64,000 nucleotides of DNA, from the NCBI RefSeq assembly GCF_016918035.1, contig NZ_JAERWK010000023.1, positions 124,001 through 188,000 on the forward strand, given 5' to 3'. This document shows, in pieces, positions 36,688 to 44,552 of the stretch (the first letter of the stretch is position 1; each line of letters starts with the position of its first letter). Source of the stretch: Nakamurella leprariae. Its GTDB lineage: Bacteria > Actinomycetota > Actinomycetes > Mycobacteriales > Nakamurellaceae. The translations under genes were made by a program, and so were the position numbers. A model generated the notes under the pieces. That model saw only the letters and a list, made by a program, of their open reading frames with translations. It was not told the origin of the DNA and did not search any database.

Positions 36688-37064
36688 CGTGGGCCACTTG
36701 GTAACGAGTGGGTGATCTTCAACGACATCAACACCGGGACACCGTCGTTGCGGCTCGTGGCTGCCGACGAGAGATCACTGGTTGCGACACAAGAACACCG
36801 ATCGACGGCGCCGGTCACCCGATGGTGGCTGCTTGCGGCCGATCTCGATCACCATCGGTCGTCATGTCCGAGTCCGGGTGTGTGACAGCCGTTCCCGGAG
36901 GCCAGCCGCTTCCCGTAGCATCGGCCATCGGGTCCGGAGAGCACTTCCCACGCAGGCGTCACCGAGACCGGAACATTCGATCCGATGTCGTGTCGAGGCG
37001 CCAGGCCAGCAATGACTCGCGGGGCCGCCAGAACACACTGAGCGGTCGCCCGGACGGGGGAAGT
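36688..37064. other. Intergenic region with no supported gene
   Basis: These 377 bases lie between gmd and the WcaI-like transferase. The frame upstream of the transferase is open but has no usable start or protein-like composition. A promoter for the transferase and initiating sugar transferase probably lies here. I see no terminator or RNA gene. Confidence 0.4.
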
Positions 37065-38366
37065 ATGGACGCAGTGGACTTGAGCGGTGCCCGGATCACC
37101 GTCGTGGGCATCAATTACGCGCCCGAGCCGACCGGCAGCGCCCCCTACGTCACTGCGCTCGCCCGCGCGCTGGCCGACGGGGGAGCGCATGTCCACGTCG
37201 TGACGGGACTGCCGCACTATCCGCAGTGGCGGGTCGACGATCCTCGGTACGCGAACGGTGATTTCTGGCAGGAGTGGGACGGCTCGGTGCAGGTGACGCG
37301 GTGCCGGCACTGGGTGCCCCCGCAGTCGAGCATGAAGGACCGGGCACGGATGGAGGCCAGCTTCTTCCGCCGGGCGCTGCAGGTGCTGCGCGGTGAGCGA
37401 CCGGATCTGGTGATCGCCTCGGTGCCGGTGCTGGGTGCACTCGCTGCGCCGCTCGCGGCGTACCGTCGGCGGGTTCCCGTGGCGGCGATCATCCAGGATC
37501 TGACTGCGAACGCCGCGACGCAGACCGGCACGGTGGGGGGCCGGCTGGGCGCGGTGATCCGGGCGGGGGAGTACTCGCTGTACCGACGTTGCGCCCGGAT
37601 CGGCGTGATCAACGAGGAGTTCCGGCGGGTTCTCGAGCAGGGCGGCGTCCCGGTCGACAAGGTCGATCTCACCACCAATTTCGCCCACATCACGCCGGTC
37701 CGTGCGAGCGTGTCCGAAGCGCGGGCCCGCCTCGGCTGGGACCCGGACGCGTTCCTGGTGGTGCACACCGGCAACATGGGTTCCAAGCAGGGTCTCGAGA
37801 CAGTGGTCGACGCCGCACGCCTGGCCGAGCAGCGCGCCAGTACGGTCCAGTTCGTGTTCGTCGGTGACGGCAATCAGCGCCAAGTGCTGGGGCAACGTGC
37901 CGCCGGAGTGGCGAACGCGCAGTTCGTCCCGCCGCTGTCCGACGCAGACTATCCCTACGCACTTGCAGCTGCAGATGTGTTGCTGCTCAACGAGTTGCCT
38001 TCAGCAATCACCATGTCGCTGCCGAGCAAGTTGACCTCCTACACAGCAGCCGGCCGCCCCGTGCTCGCCGCGACCGACTCGGTCAGCATCACTGCGGCGT
38101 TCTTGGCCGAGCAACGGCTGGGTGAGGTCGTCGCAGGGGGGGATCCGCAGGCGCTGCTGGACGCAGCCGAGCACTTGCAGCACGACGAGGTCCGCCGACA
38201 CGAGCTGGCGTCGGCGTCGCGGCGGGTCTACACCACCCTCTACGGCCGCGAGGCCGCCGAGGACCGGTACCGGCGGTTCGCCGGGACCGCGCTGGCCGGC
38301 TCCAGGTCACGCGCGAGCTCCAGCGAGGTGGACGACTCTCCGGCACTGCGTTCCGAGGCCGGGTGA
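37065..38366 (+). CDS. WcaI-like glycosyltransferase family 4 protein
   Basis: This 433-aa GT-B-fold transferase resembles the colanic acid fucosyltransferase WcaI. The N-terminal ITVVGINYAPEPTGSAPYVTALARALADGGAHVHVVTGLPHYPQWRV is the diagnostic start. SVPVLGALAAPLAAYRRRVPVAAIIQDLTANAA and the C-terminal donor-site region FLVVHTGNMGSKQGLETVVDAA and AADVLLLNE also fit. Given that GDP-fucose genes are adjacent, fucose transfer is a plausible but unproven role. The ATG has GGGGGA a few bases upstream. The initiating sugar transferase starts 37 bases later, so the two are likely co-transcribed. Confidence 0.88.
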   Translation: MDAVDLSGARITVVGINYAPEPTGSAPYVTALARALADGGAHVHVVTGLPHYPQWRVDDPRYANGDFWQEWDGSVQVTRCRHWVPPQSSMKDRARMEASFFRRALQVLRGERPDLVIASVPVLGALAAPLAAYRRRVPVAAIIQDLTANAATQTGTVGGRLGAVIRAGEYSLYRRCARIGVINEEFRRVLEQGGVPVDKVDLTTNFAHITPVRASVSEARARLGWDPDAFLVVHTGNMGSKQGLETVVDAARLAEQRASTVQFVFVGDGNQRQVLGQRAAGVANAQFVPPLSDADYPYALAAADVLLLNELPSAITMSLPSKLTSYTAAGRPVLAATDSVSITAAFLAEQRLGEVVAGGDPQALLDAAEHLQHDEVRRHELASASRRVYTTLYGREAAEDRYRRFAGTALAGSRSRASSSEVDDSPALRSEAG

Positions 38367-38403
38367 CTCGGGTGTCGGATCCACGTGCGTCGAGGAGTTG
38401 GCG

Positions 38404-39972
38404 ATGAGTTCAGTCGAAGATCGACTGCAAGCGGTCAAGACCGTGTCCGGTGTCCCACCGGTGCTCCCGGTGCAGCTGGAGCGGCGCGACATGGGGACGG
38501 CACCGACGGAGCCGTCCACCAGTGAACCGATCCGCCCGGTGCACGTCCGCCGATGGATGCGCCGCTACGTCCGCAACCTGTTCATGACCGACGCGGTGAT
38601 CATCGCGGCGATGATGTTGCTGAGTCAGTCGTTGCGGTTCGACGATCTGTGGGATGTGACGGTCGCCAAGCCCGGTGATGTCGCCATCAGCTACTGGGCG
38701 CTCACCATCCTGTTGACCGCCACCTGGTTGATCGCGTTGGCCATCTGGGGAGCGTGGGACCACAAGGTGGTCGGCGAGGGCCCCTCCGAGTACAAGCGGG
38801 TCATCAGTGCCTCGCTGTACTTGTTCGGGTTCGTGGCCATCGTCTGCTATCTGCTCCAGTTCGACGTGGCCCGCGGATACCTGGCCCTGGCGCTGCCGCT
38901 CGGCCTGTCCGGAGTGATGGCCGGGCGCTGGGTGTGGCGGCAACTGCTTCGTGAGCACCGCAAGGTCGGCGGTTACATGAACTCAGTGCTGATCATCGGG
39001 GACGGCCGGTCGGCCAGCGCGCTGGCCCGGCGCCTGCGCCAGCAGAGCGCGTCGGGGTACCGGGTGGTGGGTCTCTGCGTCCCGGACGACCAAGTCGCTG
39101 CCTACACCGAGCACAGCGAGTTTCCCGTGCTCGGGGGCTTCACCGACTTCACGGGCGCCATCGACCGTTCGGCGGCCAACACGGTCGCGGTGTCGTCGTC
39201 GACCAGATTCACGCCCGAGCACGTCCGTCAGCTGGGGTGGCGGCTGGAAGGTACCGGCATCCGCCTGTGCCTCGCGCCGTCCCTCACCGATGTCGCCGGT
39301 CCACGGATCCACGTCAAGCCGGTGGCAGGGCTGCCGCTGCTCGTCGTCGAGGAGCCGACGTTCAAGGGGCCGAAGCTGGTCGCCAAGACGGTGCTCGACC
39401 TGGTCATCGCTGTCATCGGAGTGACGGCCCTCTCACCGGTGTTCCTCGCCGTGGCTGCGGCCATCAAGATCACCGATCGAGGGCCGGTGTTCTTCCGCCA
39501 GGAGCGGGTCGGCCGAGGCGGTCAGACGTTCAGAGTGTGGAAGTTCCGATCCATGCGAGTCGGTGCCGACAAGGCGGTCAGCCAAGCCAAACAGGCGGCC
39601 GGCCAGTCGGGAGCCGTGTTCTACAAGTCAGCTGACGATGCCCGCATCACCAAGATCGGCCGGTTCATCCGCAAGACCAGCATCGACGAACTGCCACAGC
39701 TGTTCAACGTGCTGAGCCTGCAGATGAGCATCGTCGGGCCGCGACCACTGGTTCCGGGCGAGGGCGCCGAAGTCGGTAACTTCCTGGAGCGGAGGATGCT
39801 GGTCAAGCCGGGTATCACCGGGCTGTGGCAGGTGTCCGGTCGCTCGGACGTGAGCGCCGAGGAGCGAATCCGACTCGACTTCTACTACGTCGAGAACTGG
39901 TCGGTGGCATCGGATCTGACGATCATCGCGAAGACCGTCAAGACGGTGCTGGCCAAGCAGGGAGCGTACTGA
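38404..39972 (+). CDS. Polyprenyl glycosylphosphotransferase (initiating sugar transferase)
   Basis: This 522-aa membrane enzyme transfers a sugar-1-phosphate to undecaprenyl phosphate to begin repeat-unit assembly. It has four or five N-terminal helices, a CoA-binding-like middle domain (VLIIGDGRSASALARRL), and a C-terminal catalytic domain. The catalytic domain carries VLDLVIAVIGVTALSPVF, RGPVFFRQERVGRGGQTFRVWKFRSM, KTSIDELPQLFNVL and KPGITGLWQVSGRSD and ends in GAY. Which sugar it transfers is unknown. GAGGAG six bases before the ATG fixes the start. It ends the first polysaccharide locus. Confidence 0.94.
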   Translation: MSSVEDRLQAVKTVSGVPPVLPVQLERRDMGTAPTEPSTSEPIRPVHVRRWMRRYVRNLFMTDAVIIAAMMLLSQSLRFDDLWDVTVAKPGDVAISYWALTILLTATWLIALAIWGAWDHKVVGEGPSEYKRVISASLYLFGFVAIVCYLLQFDVARGYLALALPLGLSGVMAGRWVWRQLLREHRKVGGYMNSVLIIGDGRSASALARRLRQQSASGYRVVGLCVPDDQVAAYTEHSEFPVLGGFTDFTGAIDRSAANTVAVSSSTRFTPEHVRQLGWRLEGTGIRLCLAPSLTDVAGPRIHVKPVAGLPLLVVEEPTFKGPKLVAKTVLDLVIAVIGVTALSPVFLAVAAAIKITDRGPVFFRQERVGRGGQTFRVWKFRSMRVGADKAVSQAKQAAGQSGAVFYKSADDARITKIGRFIRKTSIDELPQLFNVLSLQMSIVGPRPLVPGEGAEVGNFLERRMLVKPGITGLWQVSGRSDVSAEERIRLDFYYVENWSVASDLTIIAKTVKTVLAKQGAY

Positions 39973-40179
39973 GCCTCCGGTCGTCGCGTTCGGTACGGGC
40001 ACGGTGGGTCTCCCACCCGGCCGGCTCGGCCGAAGTGAGGTGTCAGCAGCGGCGGTTGCTGCCGCACGCAATTCGTTCCCCGATGGCGCCCCGCTGTGGG
40101 CGGTGTCTGCGAGTCCCGTTCCGACAGACGGCGTGTCTGGGTCACCGGCCACGTCACGGAGTCCGGCGGCGACGTTCCG

Positions 40180-40811
40180 TCAGCTCGTGGCCAGGACCGA
40201 GTCCATCGCCGCGATCACCGCGTCGGCGAGCACCCGATGCCCGGCCTCATCGGCCACGGCACCGTCACCACTGATCAGCTCGGTCCGCCGGGACAGCGGC
40301 TCCTCGGTGTCCAGGAGCGCGATGTTCGCGGCCGCGGCGGCGCTTCGGATGATGTCCGTCATGGCCGCGAAGTCCGCCGGCAGTTCGTGGTCGTCCCACC
40401 ACGGATTGATGATCACGACGAACGCGCCGGATGCCGAGCTGGTGATGATGTCGAGGGTGGCCTCGACTCGGCCCGGAACCGCGCGGGATCGTCCTCGAAG
40501 AACGGCAGGTTGCCGTCCGCCGCGTTGGTGCAGCCGACGTCGCCCGCCCCCAGGGTCTCCGGCGCCCGTCCCTTGGCCGCGGCCACCTGCTGCACCCACG
40601 GGCTTGGACCTGCCGTGGAGGCATCGCCGATGAAGACCGCCGGCAGGGGCTGGGTCTCGGTCGGAATGGTCGGCGAGCTCTTCGACGTCCGGCACGGCGG
40701 TCGGTCTGGGCCCACCACCACCGCACACACCACGATCGTTGCGGCAGCAAGGATCATCGACGCGCCGTAGCCGCCCTGCTTCCCCTGAACGGGGCGTGGA
40801 CGGAACCTCAT
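40180..40811 (-). pseudogene. Decayed SGNH-hydrolase-like gene (tandem paralogue)
   Basis: This is a broken copy of the neighbouring gene at 40868-41677. Reading one frame from the ATG at 40811 gives a membrane span (ILAAATIVVCAVVV), then AVFIGDAST and DDPARFRAE. At about 40467 the homology jumps by one base to another frame (VEATLDIITSSASGAF, VVIINPWWDDHELP, ending VLATS). Near 40690-40720 the paralogue's RPTAVPNVDEL is recognisable only out of frame (RPTAVPDVEEL), so a compensated pair of indels also occurred. About 25 residues containing the GGGND block are missing. The canonical nucleophile Ser and C-terminal catalytic His are absent as well. This is a pseudogene unless there are several sequence errors. 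Confidence 0.85.
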
Positions 40812-40867
40812 CGTCCGGACTGTGAACGATGAGTCGTGAGTTGCCGGTGGTTCCGATCTGCTCGAGG

Positions 40868-41677
40868 TCAGAGCGGAGCCCCCACGGACTCGATCGCCAG
40901 ATGAACGGCAGCGGCCAGCGCTGCCTGACCCTGCTCGTTGGGACGGATGCTGTCCGCGTCGACGAGATCCGACCGACCGACCAGTGGCTGCCCGGTGTCC
41001 AGGTAGGTGGCGCCGGCGGCGACGGCCGCGGCGCGGACCGTGTCCGACAGCGCGACGAACGTCTGCGGGACGGGGTCGTCGTCCCACCACGGATTCACCA
41101 CGATCACCGTGGCGTCCGGTGCCCGGCGCCCGATCTCGCTGAGGGTGGCGGCAACGTCGGCCTGGAACGTCGCCGGATCGCGAACGAAGATGCTCAGGTC
41201 GTTGCCGCCGCCGGCCACCATCACGATGTCGGTGCCGTCGGGGATGCCGGCTGCTTGCCCCGCGTACGCCGGCGTCCCGGCGGGGGCGTTGCTGTAGCCG
41301 GCCCGGGCGGCGGCCAGCACCGTCGGCGTCCAGCCCTCGGACGCCGCCACGAGCGCGGCCCACGAATCCGGGGCGGCCGTGTAGCCGTCACCGATGAACA
41401 CGACCCGCTGCATCTCCGGTCGAGCCGGCGTCGAAGACGCGCTGGACGATCCGATCAGCGGTGCGACCGTGGTCGCCGGTGACGACGACGACTGCGCCGC
41501 CGCGATCCGGGATGCCGCCGCTGCGTTCAACTCGTCGACGTTCGGCACCGCGGTCGGGCGGGTGAGCACGACGACCGAGGCGACGATCGTCCCGACGGTC
41601 AGTGCCGCCAACGCCGCGTACCCGACGGCGCTGCGCCGCCTGTCCCGGCTGTCTCCAGACCTCACAGGCCCCAGCAT
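40868..41677 (-). CDS. SGNH-fold membrane-anchored protein lacking catalytic residues
   Basis: This 269-aa protein has one N-terminal membrane anchor (AALAALTVGTIVASVVVL), a Ser/Ala-rich stalk, and an external SGNH/GDSL-hydrolase-like domain. Block I reads VVFIGDGYTAAP (residues 93-104), so the nucleophile position normally held by Ser is Gly98. Block III is intact (GGGNDLS). The block V position usually reading DxxHP is DSIRPNEQG, with Arg in place of His. Both residues essential for catalysis in the family are therefore changed. A binding or structural role in glycan modification is possible. It lies beside the end of the first polysaccharide locus, and its decayed duplicate is 56 bases downstream. 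Confidence 0.75.
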   Translation of the reverse strand: MLGPVRSGDSRDRRRSAVGYAALAALTVGTIVASVVVLTRPTAVPNVDELNAAAASRIAAAQSSSSPATTVAPLIGSSSASSTPARPEMQRVVFIGDGYTAAPDSWAALVAASEGWTPTVLAAARAGYSNAPAGTPAYAGQAAGIPDGTDIVMVAGGGNDLSIFVRDPATFQADVAATLSEIGRRAPDATVIVVNPWWDDDPVPQTFVALSDTVRAAAVAAGATYLDTGQPLVGRSDLVDADSIRPNEQGQAALAAAVHLAIESVGAPL

Positions 41678-42177
41678 TGATCAACAACGGTGTGCTGTCG
41701 GTGATCTTGCGCTGCGCGTCGGGATGACGTCGGCGCCGTACCCACGGACGGAGTGCACGCCCCCCGTGCTCCGTCGGCGCGCTCCGTGACCTTCGGCCCG
41801 TCGACACCGCGACTCTCATGCGCTCCACGATCACCCGGCGGGGGTGCAACCGAGCGGGAACGGTGACCCACGGCCACGACTCGCCCCCGTGCGGGGATTG
41901 ACTGCGAGTCTTCCGGGTACTTACTGAGCGTGATCGTGGATGGGTACCGTCTCCGAGCACTCAATCGCAGGCCGCGTGACCGGGGGGTCGCGCGGGATGC
42001 GGTGCAGAGAGCGGGTGCACGAGAGAGGAACTGCCGTGTTGCAACGACGGGGGGTACCAGGGCGCTGGACGCCCTGCGTGGTCGGCGCATCGCCGTCCTG
42101 CCGGAGCCGGGCCGCCCGGCACATCGCGCTGCCGTGGCGCTGCCGAGCCGTCCAGCGGCTCGCATCGGAGTGCCGCC
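41678..42177. other. Divergent region upstream of the RiPP operon
   Basis: These 500 bases separate the minus-strand SGNH-like gene from the plus-strand precursor gene and should contain both promoters. There are open frames, the most notable being a possible short gene at 42036-42188, listed separately. No terminator, tRNA or known riboswitch is seen. Confidence 0.45.
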
Positions 42178-42188
42178 ATGACCGCTGA
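42036..42188 (+). CDS. Possible 50-aa Cys/Arg-rich peptide overlapping the RiPP precursor start
   Basis: This is a tentative small gene. GAGAGGAA lies 6 bases before the GTG, and third positions are strongly G/C. The peptide contains four cysteines (TPCVVG, SPSCRS, WRCRAV, SECRHD) and ends eight bases inside the precursor gene. Arg, Cys and Trp richness is also what a shadow frame of high-GC DNA produces, so it may be spurious. If real, it would be coupled to the precursor gene. Confidence 0.25.
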   Translation: MLQRRGVPGRWTPCVVGASPSCRSRAARHIALPWRCRAVQRLASECRHDR

Positions 42189-42360
42189 GCGCTCCTGGCC
42201 CACCACATCCTCGTCACGGCCGCCGGTCCAGGACTACGAGCCGCCGCAGCTGCGCCGGCTGGGCTCGCTCGGGCCTGCCCGCGGCGCCGAGTCGTCCGCC
42301 GGCCGCCCTCGTGCCGACCGAGCCGACCGAGCGAATCGATCCATCGGGACGCCGGCATGA
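42178..42360 (+). CDS. Putative lasso-like RiPP precursor peptide
   Basis: This 60-aa peptide is the presumed substrate of the next two genes. GGAG stands 7 bases before the ATG. The leader contains YEPPQLRRLG (residues 20-29), an exact fit to the lasso-peptide leader motif YxxPxLxxxG recognised by PqqD-like B1 proteins. A normal lasso leader has Thr two residues before the cleavage site, roughly seven residues after that Gly. Here the region reads SLGPARGAES and has no Thr. The C-terminal 25 residues are Ala/Arg/Asp-rich with RADRADRAN. Starting a core at Gly36 puts no Asp or Glu at ring positions 7-9. It is thus lasso-like by leader but not by core. Its stop overlaps the next start (ATGA). 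Confidence 0.72.
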   Translation: MTAERSWPTTSSSRPPVQDYEPPQLRRLGSLGPARGAESSAGRPRADRADRANRSIGTPA

Positions 42361-42719
42361 CCGCCGTCCTGGAGCCGGTGCTGCACGTCTCGTCCACCGT
42401 CGTCGCCTGGCGCACCATCGGCGAGAGCACCGTCCTGCTCGATCTCGCCGCCTCCGCCTACTACGGCCTCAACCGCACGGGCACCCGGCTGTGGTCGCTG
42501 CTCGCCGACGGCGCCACCCACACCGCCCTGGTCGACGCGCTGCTCGAGGTGTCCGACCACCGCATCGACCGGTGCCGGGCCGACGCCGACGTCGTCGCCT
42601 TCCTGGCCGAACTGCGCACCTCCGGGCTGCTCGACCAGGCGCCCGACCAGCCGCACCCGGCCTTCGCGCTCCGCACCGGCATCACCCGGCTCGGCTCCCG
42701 GCTGGGATCCGGGCGATGA
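42357..42719 (+). CDS. PqqD-like RiPP recognition protein (lasso B1/E-type)
   Basis: This 120-aa protein comprises a RiPP recognition element of the PqqD family. The wing and helix pattern is typical: GESTVLLDLAASAYYGLNRTGTRLWSLLADGATHTALVDALLE, followed by a C-terminal helix (DADVVAFLAELRTSGLL). In lasso systems B1 binds the YxxPxLxxxG leader and presents it to the B2 protease. The precursor upstream carries that motif. The gene is coupled at both ends by 4-nt ATGA overlaps. The C-terminal 25 residues (after LLDQAPDQ) extend slightly beyond the usual domain. Confidence 0.88.
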   Translation: MTAVLEPVLHVSSTVVAWRTIGESTVLLDLAASAYYGLNRTGTRLWSLLADGATHTALVDALLEVSDHRIDRCRADADVVAFLAELRTSGLLDQAPDQPHPAFALRTGITRLGSRLGSGR

Positions 42720-44140
42720 CCGACCCCACCGGCCTCGGCACCACCGCGCCGGCGGCGCCGCTGCGTCGCGCGCACCTGTCCCTGGTCCCGACCCCGCCCG
42801 GTCTCTCGCCGGACGCCCTGCCCGCCGCTCCGCTCGCCGGCCGTCGCCGCACCGCGGTGCGCGCCGGGGACTCGCCGCTGCTGGCCGCGGTGACCGACGA
42901 CGCGAGCGACCACGGCGCCGCCGACCTGTTCCGGACCACCGACCCGTGGATCGGCCGCGCCGACCGTCCCGGGCCGGCCGCCACGCCCACGGCACCCGCT
43001 CCCACGCCCACGGTGGCGGCCCGCCACCTGGTGGTCGACGCACTGGCCGCCGGTACCGCCGCGCTGCTCAGCGACGCCGGCGTGGCCGCACTGCTCATCG
43101 GCGGCCCGGTCATCGCCCGGCAGATCCACCACCCGGTCGGGCGGACCCGCGGCTACGCCGCCGTCGACCTGCTCGTGCATCCCGCCGCCGTCCCGGCCGC
43201 CACCGATGCGTTGCGCGACCACGGCTACCGGCCGGAGGGACTGGACCTCACCGGCCCCACCGGCCCCACCGGCTGCCACCGCTGGCGCTCGCCCGGCTCC
43301 GGCGCCATCACCGTGCGGCTGCACTCCCTTCCTGCCGGGGTCGACCGCCCGGCCGGACTCTTCCGGGAGCTGTGGGAGGAGCGGGCCATGCTGGTGTTCG
43401 CCGGCGCCGAGGCGCCCGCGCCGTCGGCCCGCGGCATCGCCCTGCTCGTCGCCCTGGCCGCCGGCCGGGGTCCGACCGCGCCGCGCTCCGGCCGGCAGGA
43501 CCTGGCCCAGGCCGTGCAGACATTCGGACCCGACACCTGGCTGCGCGCTGCCGATCTGGCCCGTACCTGCCGGGCCCAGGAGGCGTTCCGGGCCGGGCTC
43601 GATACCCTGCGCACCCCATCGGCCGCCCCCCGCATCGCGGCCACACCGGCCACCCGGCCCGGTCCGTCGTTGCCCGCCGCCGCCCGCGCCATGATCCGTG
43701 GCGTCCGGAACGCCGGCGAACGGCGGGGTGCGGGGCCGCGTCCGGCCGCTGCCGGCTGGGCCGTCGCCGCGCTGCTCTCCGCGCGCCGCCAGCTCACCAC
43801 CGCGGGCGTCACCGACGTGGAACTGCCGGCGCCGCCGCAGGTCCGGGCGGCCGATCGCTCGGCCGTGGTGGCCACGCTGGACGAGCAGCGCGCCACCTGC
43901 CTGGAGCGGTCGCTGGTGCTCCAGCGGTTCGACGCCGACGGTGGCCGTCCCCGGGAGCTCGTCGTCGCGGTCACCGACCCGGGTCCGGACCGCACGCCCG
44001 GCTGCGCCGCCGCCGACGGCGACCCGGTGGGGGCGGTGCACGCGCACGCCTGGCTCGAAGGAGACACCGCCCCCCAGGCCGGGTTCCGCGAGCTGCTGCG
44101 GTCGCCGGCGCCGGGCGCGTTGCCCGCGGGGCAACGCTGA
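42716..44140 (+). CDS. Fusion of nucleotidyltransferase-like domain and lasso B2-type leader protease
   Basis: This 474-aa two-domain protein follows B1 with a 4-nt overlap. Residues about 100-290 match the uncharacterised nucleotidyltransferase family found in several lasso clusters: VAALLIGGPVIAR near 123-135 and RGYAAVDLLVHP near 145-156. In most relatives the last block is D-x-D; here the first Asp is Ala149 and only Asp151 remains. Residues about 330-474 match the B2 transglutaminase-like cysteine protease, with the catalytic Cys395 in RATCLERSLVLQR and His444 in VHAHAWLEGD. The B2 part should cut the precursor leader. The other half may modify the peptide or merely bind. No lasso cyclase (asparagine-synthetase-like) and no exporter are encoded nearby. 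Confidence 0.85.
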   Translation: MTDPTGLGTTAPAAPLRRAHLSLVPTPPGLSPDALPAAPLAGRRRTAVRAGDSPLLAAVTDDASDHGAADLFRTTDPWIGRADRPGPAATPTAPAPTPTVAARHLVVDALAAGTAALLSDAGVAALLIGGPVIARQIHHPVGRTRGYAAVDLLVHPAAVPAATDALRDHGYRPEGLDLTGPTGPTGCHRWRSPGSGAITVRLHSLPAGVDRPAGLFRELWEERAMLVFAGAEAPAPSARGIALLVALAAGRGPTAPRSGRQDLAQAVQTFGPDTWLRAADLARTCRAQEAFRAGLDTLRTPSAAPRIAATPATRPGPSLPAAARAMIRGVRNAGERRGAGPRPAAAGWAVAALLSARRQLTTAGVTDVELPAPPQVRAADRSAVVATLDEQRATCLERSLVLQRFDADGGRPRELVVAVTDPGPDRTPGCAAADGDPVGAVHAHAWLEGDTAPQAGFRELLRSPAPGALPAGQR

Positions 44141-44552
44141 GCGTCCCTCCGATCAGTCTCCGGGCCGGAACCCGAACCGGATGAACGGATCGAGGATCTG
44201 ACGCTGCCGTGGATCGGCGTCAACCCCACTGCTCGTGCAGATCGAGAGCGTGTGGCGGGGGCCGAGAGCTGGCTGAGTGAGGCCCGACGGCCGTGCGGGT
44301 CATCGCCACGGACCGCCATGTCACGGGCAGTCCGTGGCGGCCGATCGGGGGCGGAGCTGCCCACCGTCTCGGAGCACGGTGACCCCGGGTCGGCCCCGCG
44401 GGCACCGGACCGGTGGGAACCGGCCCGGTTCGGGTGATCCGTCCGAATCGTCCTCCCCGAACCGACGACCGCCGGGCACCCTGGAGGGGACCGTTCGGCG
44501 CCGATGACGCCGCCGACCTCGTCCCGGTCGTCCTGGGGAGACGGAGACAGCC
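44141..44552. other. Intergenic region after the RiPP operon
   Basis: These 412 bases lie between the B2 fusion gene and the CAP-domain gene. No open frame looks real, and I find no trace of an asparagine-synthetase-like cyclase. The region contains one hairpin (44304-44339) and, presumably, the promoter of the CAP gene. Confidence 0.5.
44304..44339 (+). terminator. Possible terminator of the RiPP operon
   Basis: Arms cgccacggac (44304-44313) and gtccgtggcg (44330-44339) give a perfect 10-bp stem with a 16-nt loop, about 165 bases beyond the RiPP operon. The distance and the absence of a U tract make this only a candidate. Confidence 0.4.

Noticed and set aside
41930-42181. A frame ending in ATGA with the RiPP precursor start
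   Set aside because: The overlap looks like coupling, but the frame has no good start near a ribosome binding site, more A/T-ending codons than neighbours and a shadow-like composition.
42178-42360. Calling this a classical lasso peptide with a defined ring
   Set aside because: No Thr before the likely cleavage site, no acidic residue 7-9 positions after Gly36 and no cyclase gene. Other Gly or Ser starts can be chosen to fit, but each leaves an abnormal leader length.
44141-44552. Possible decayed lasso cyclase after the B2 gene
   Set aside because: No asparagine-synthetase-like motif was found in any frame of this gap, so loss or absence of the cyclase cannot be shown from remnants.
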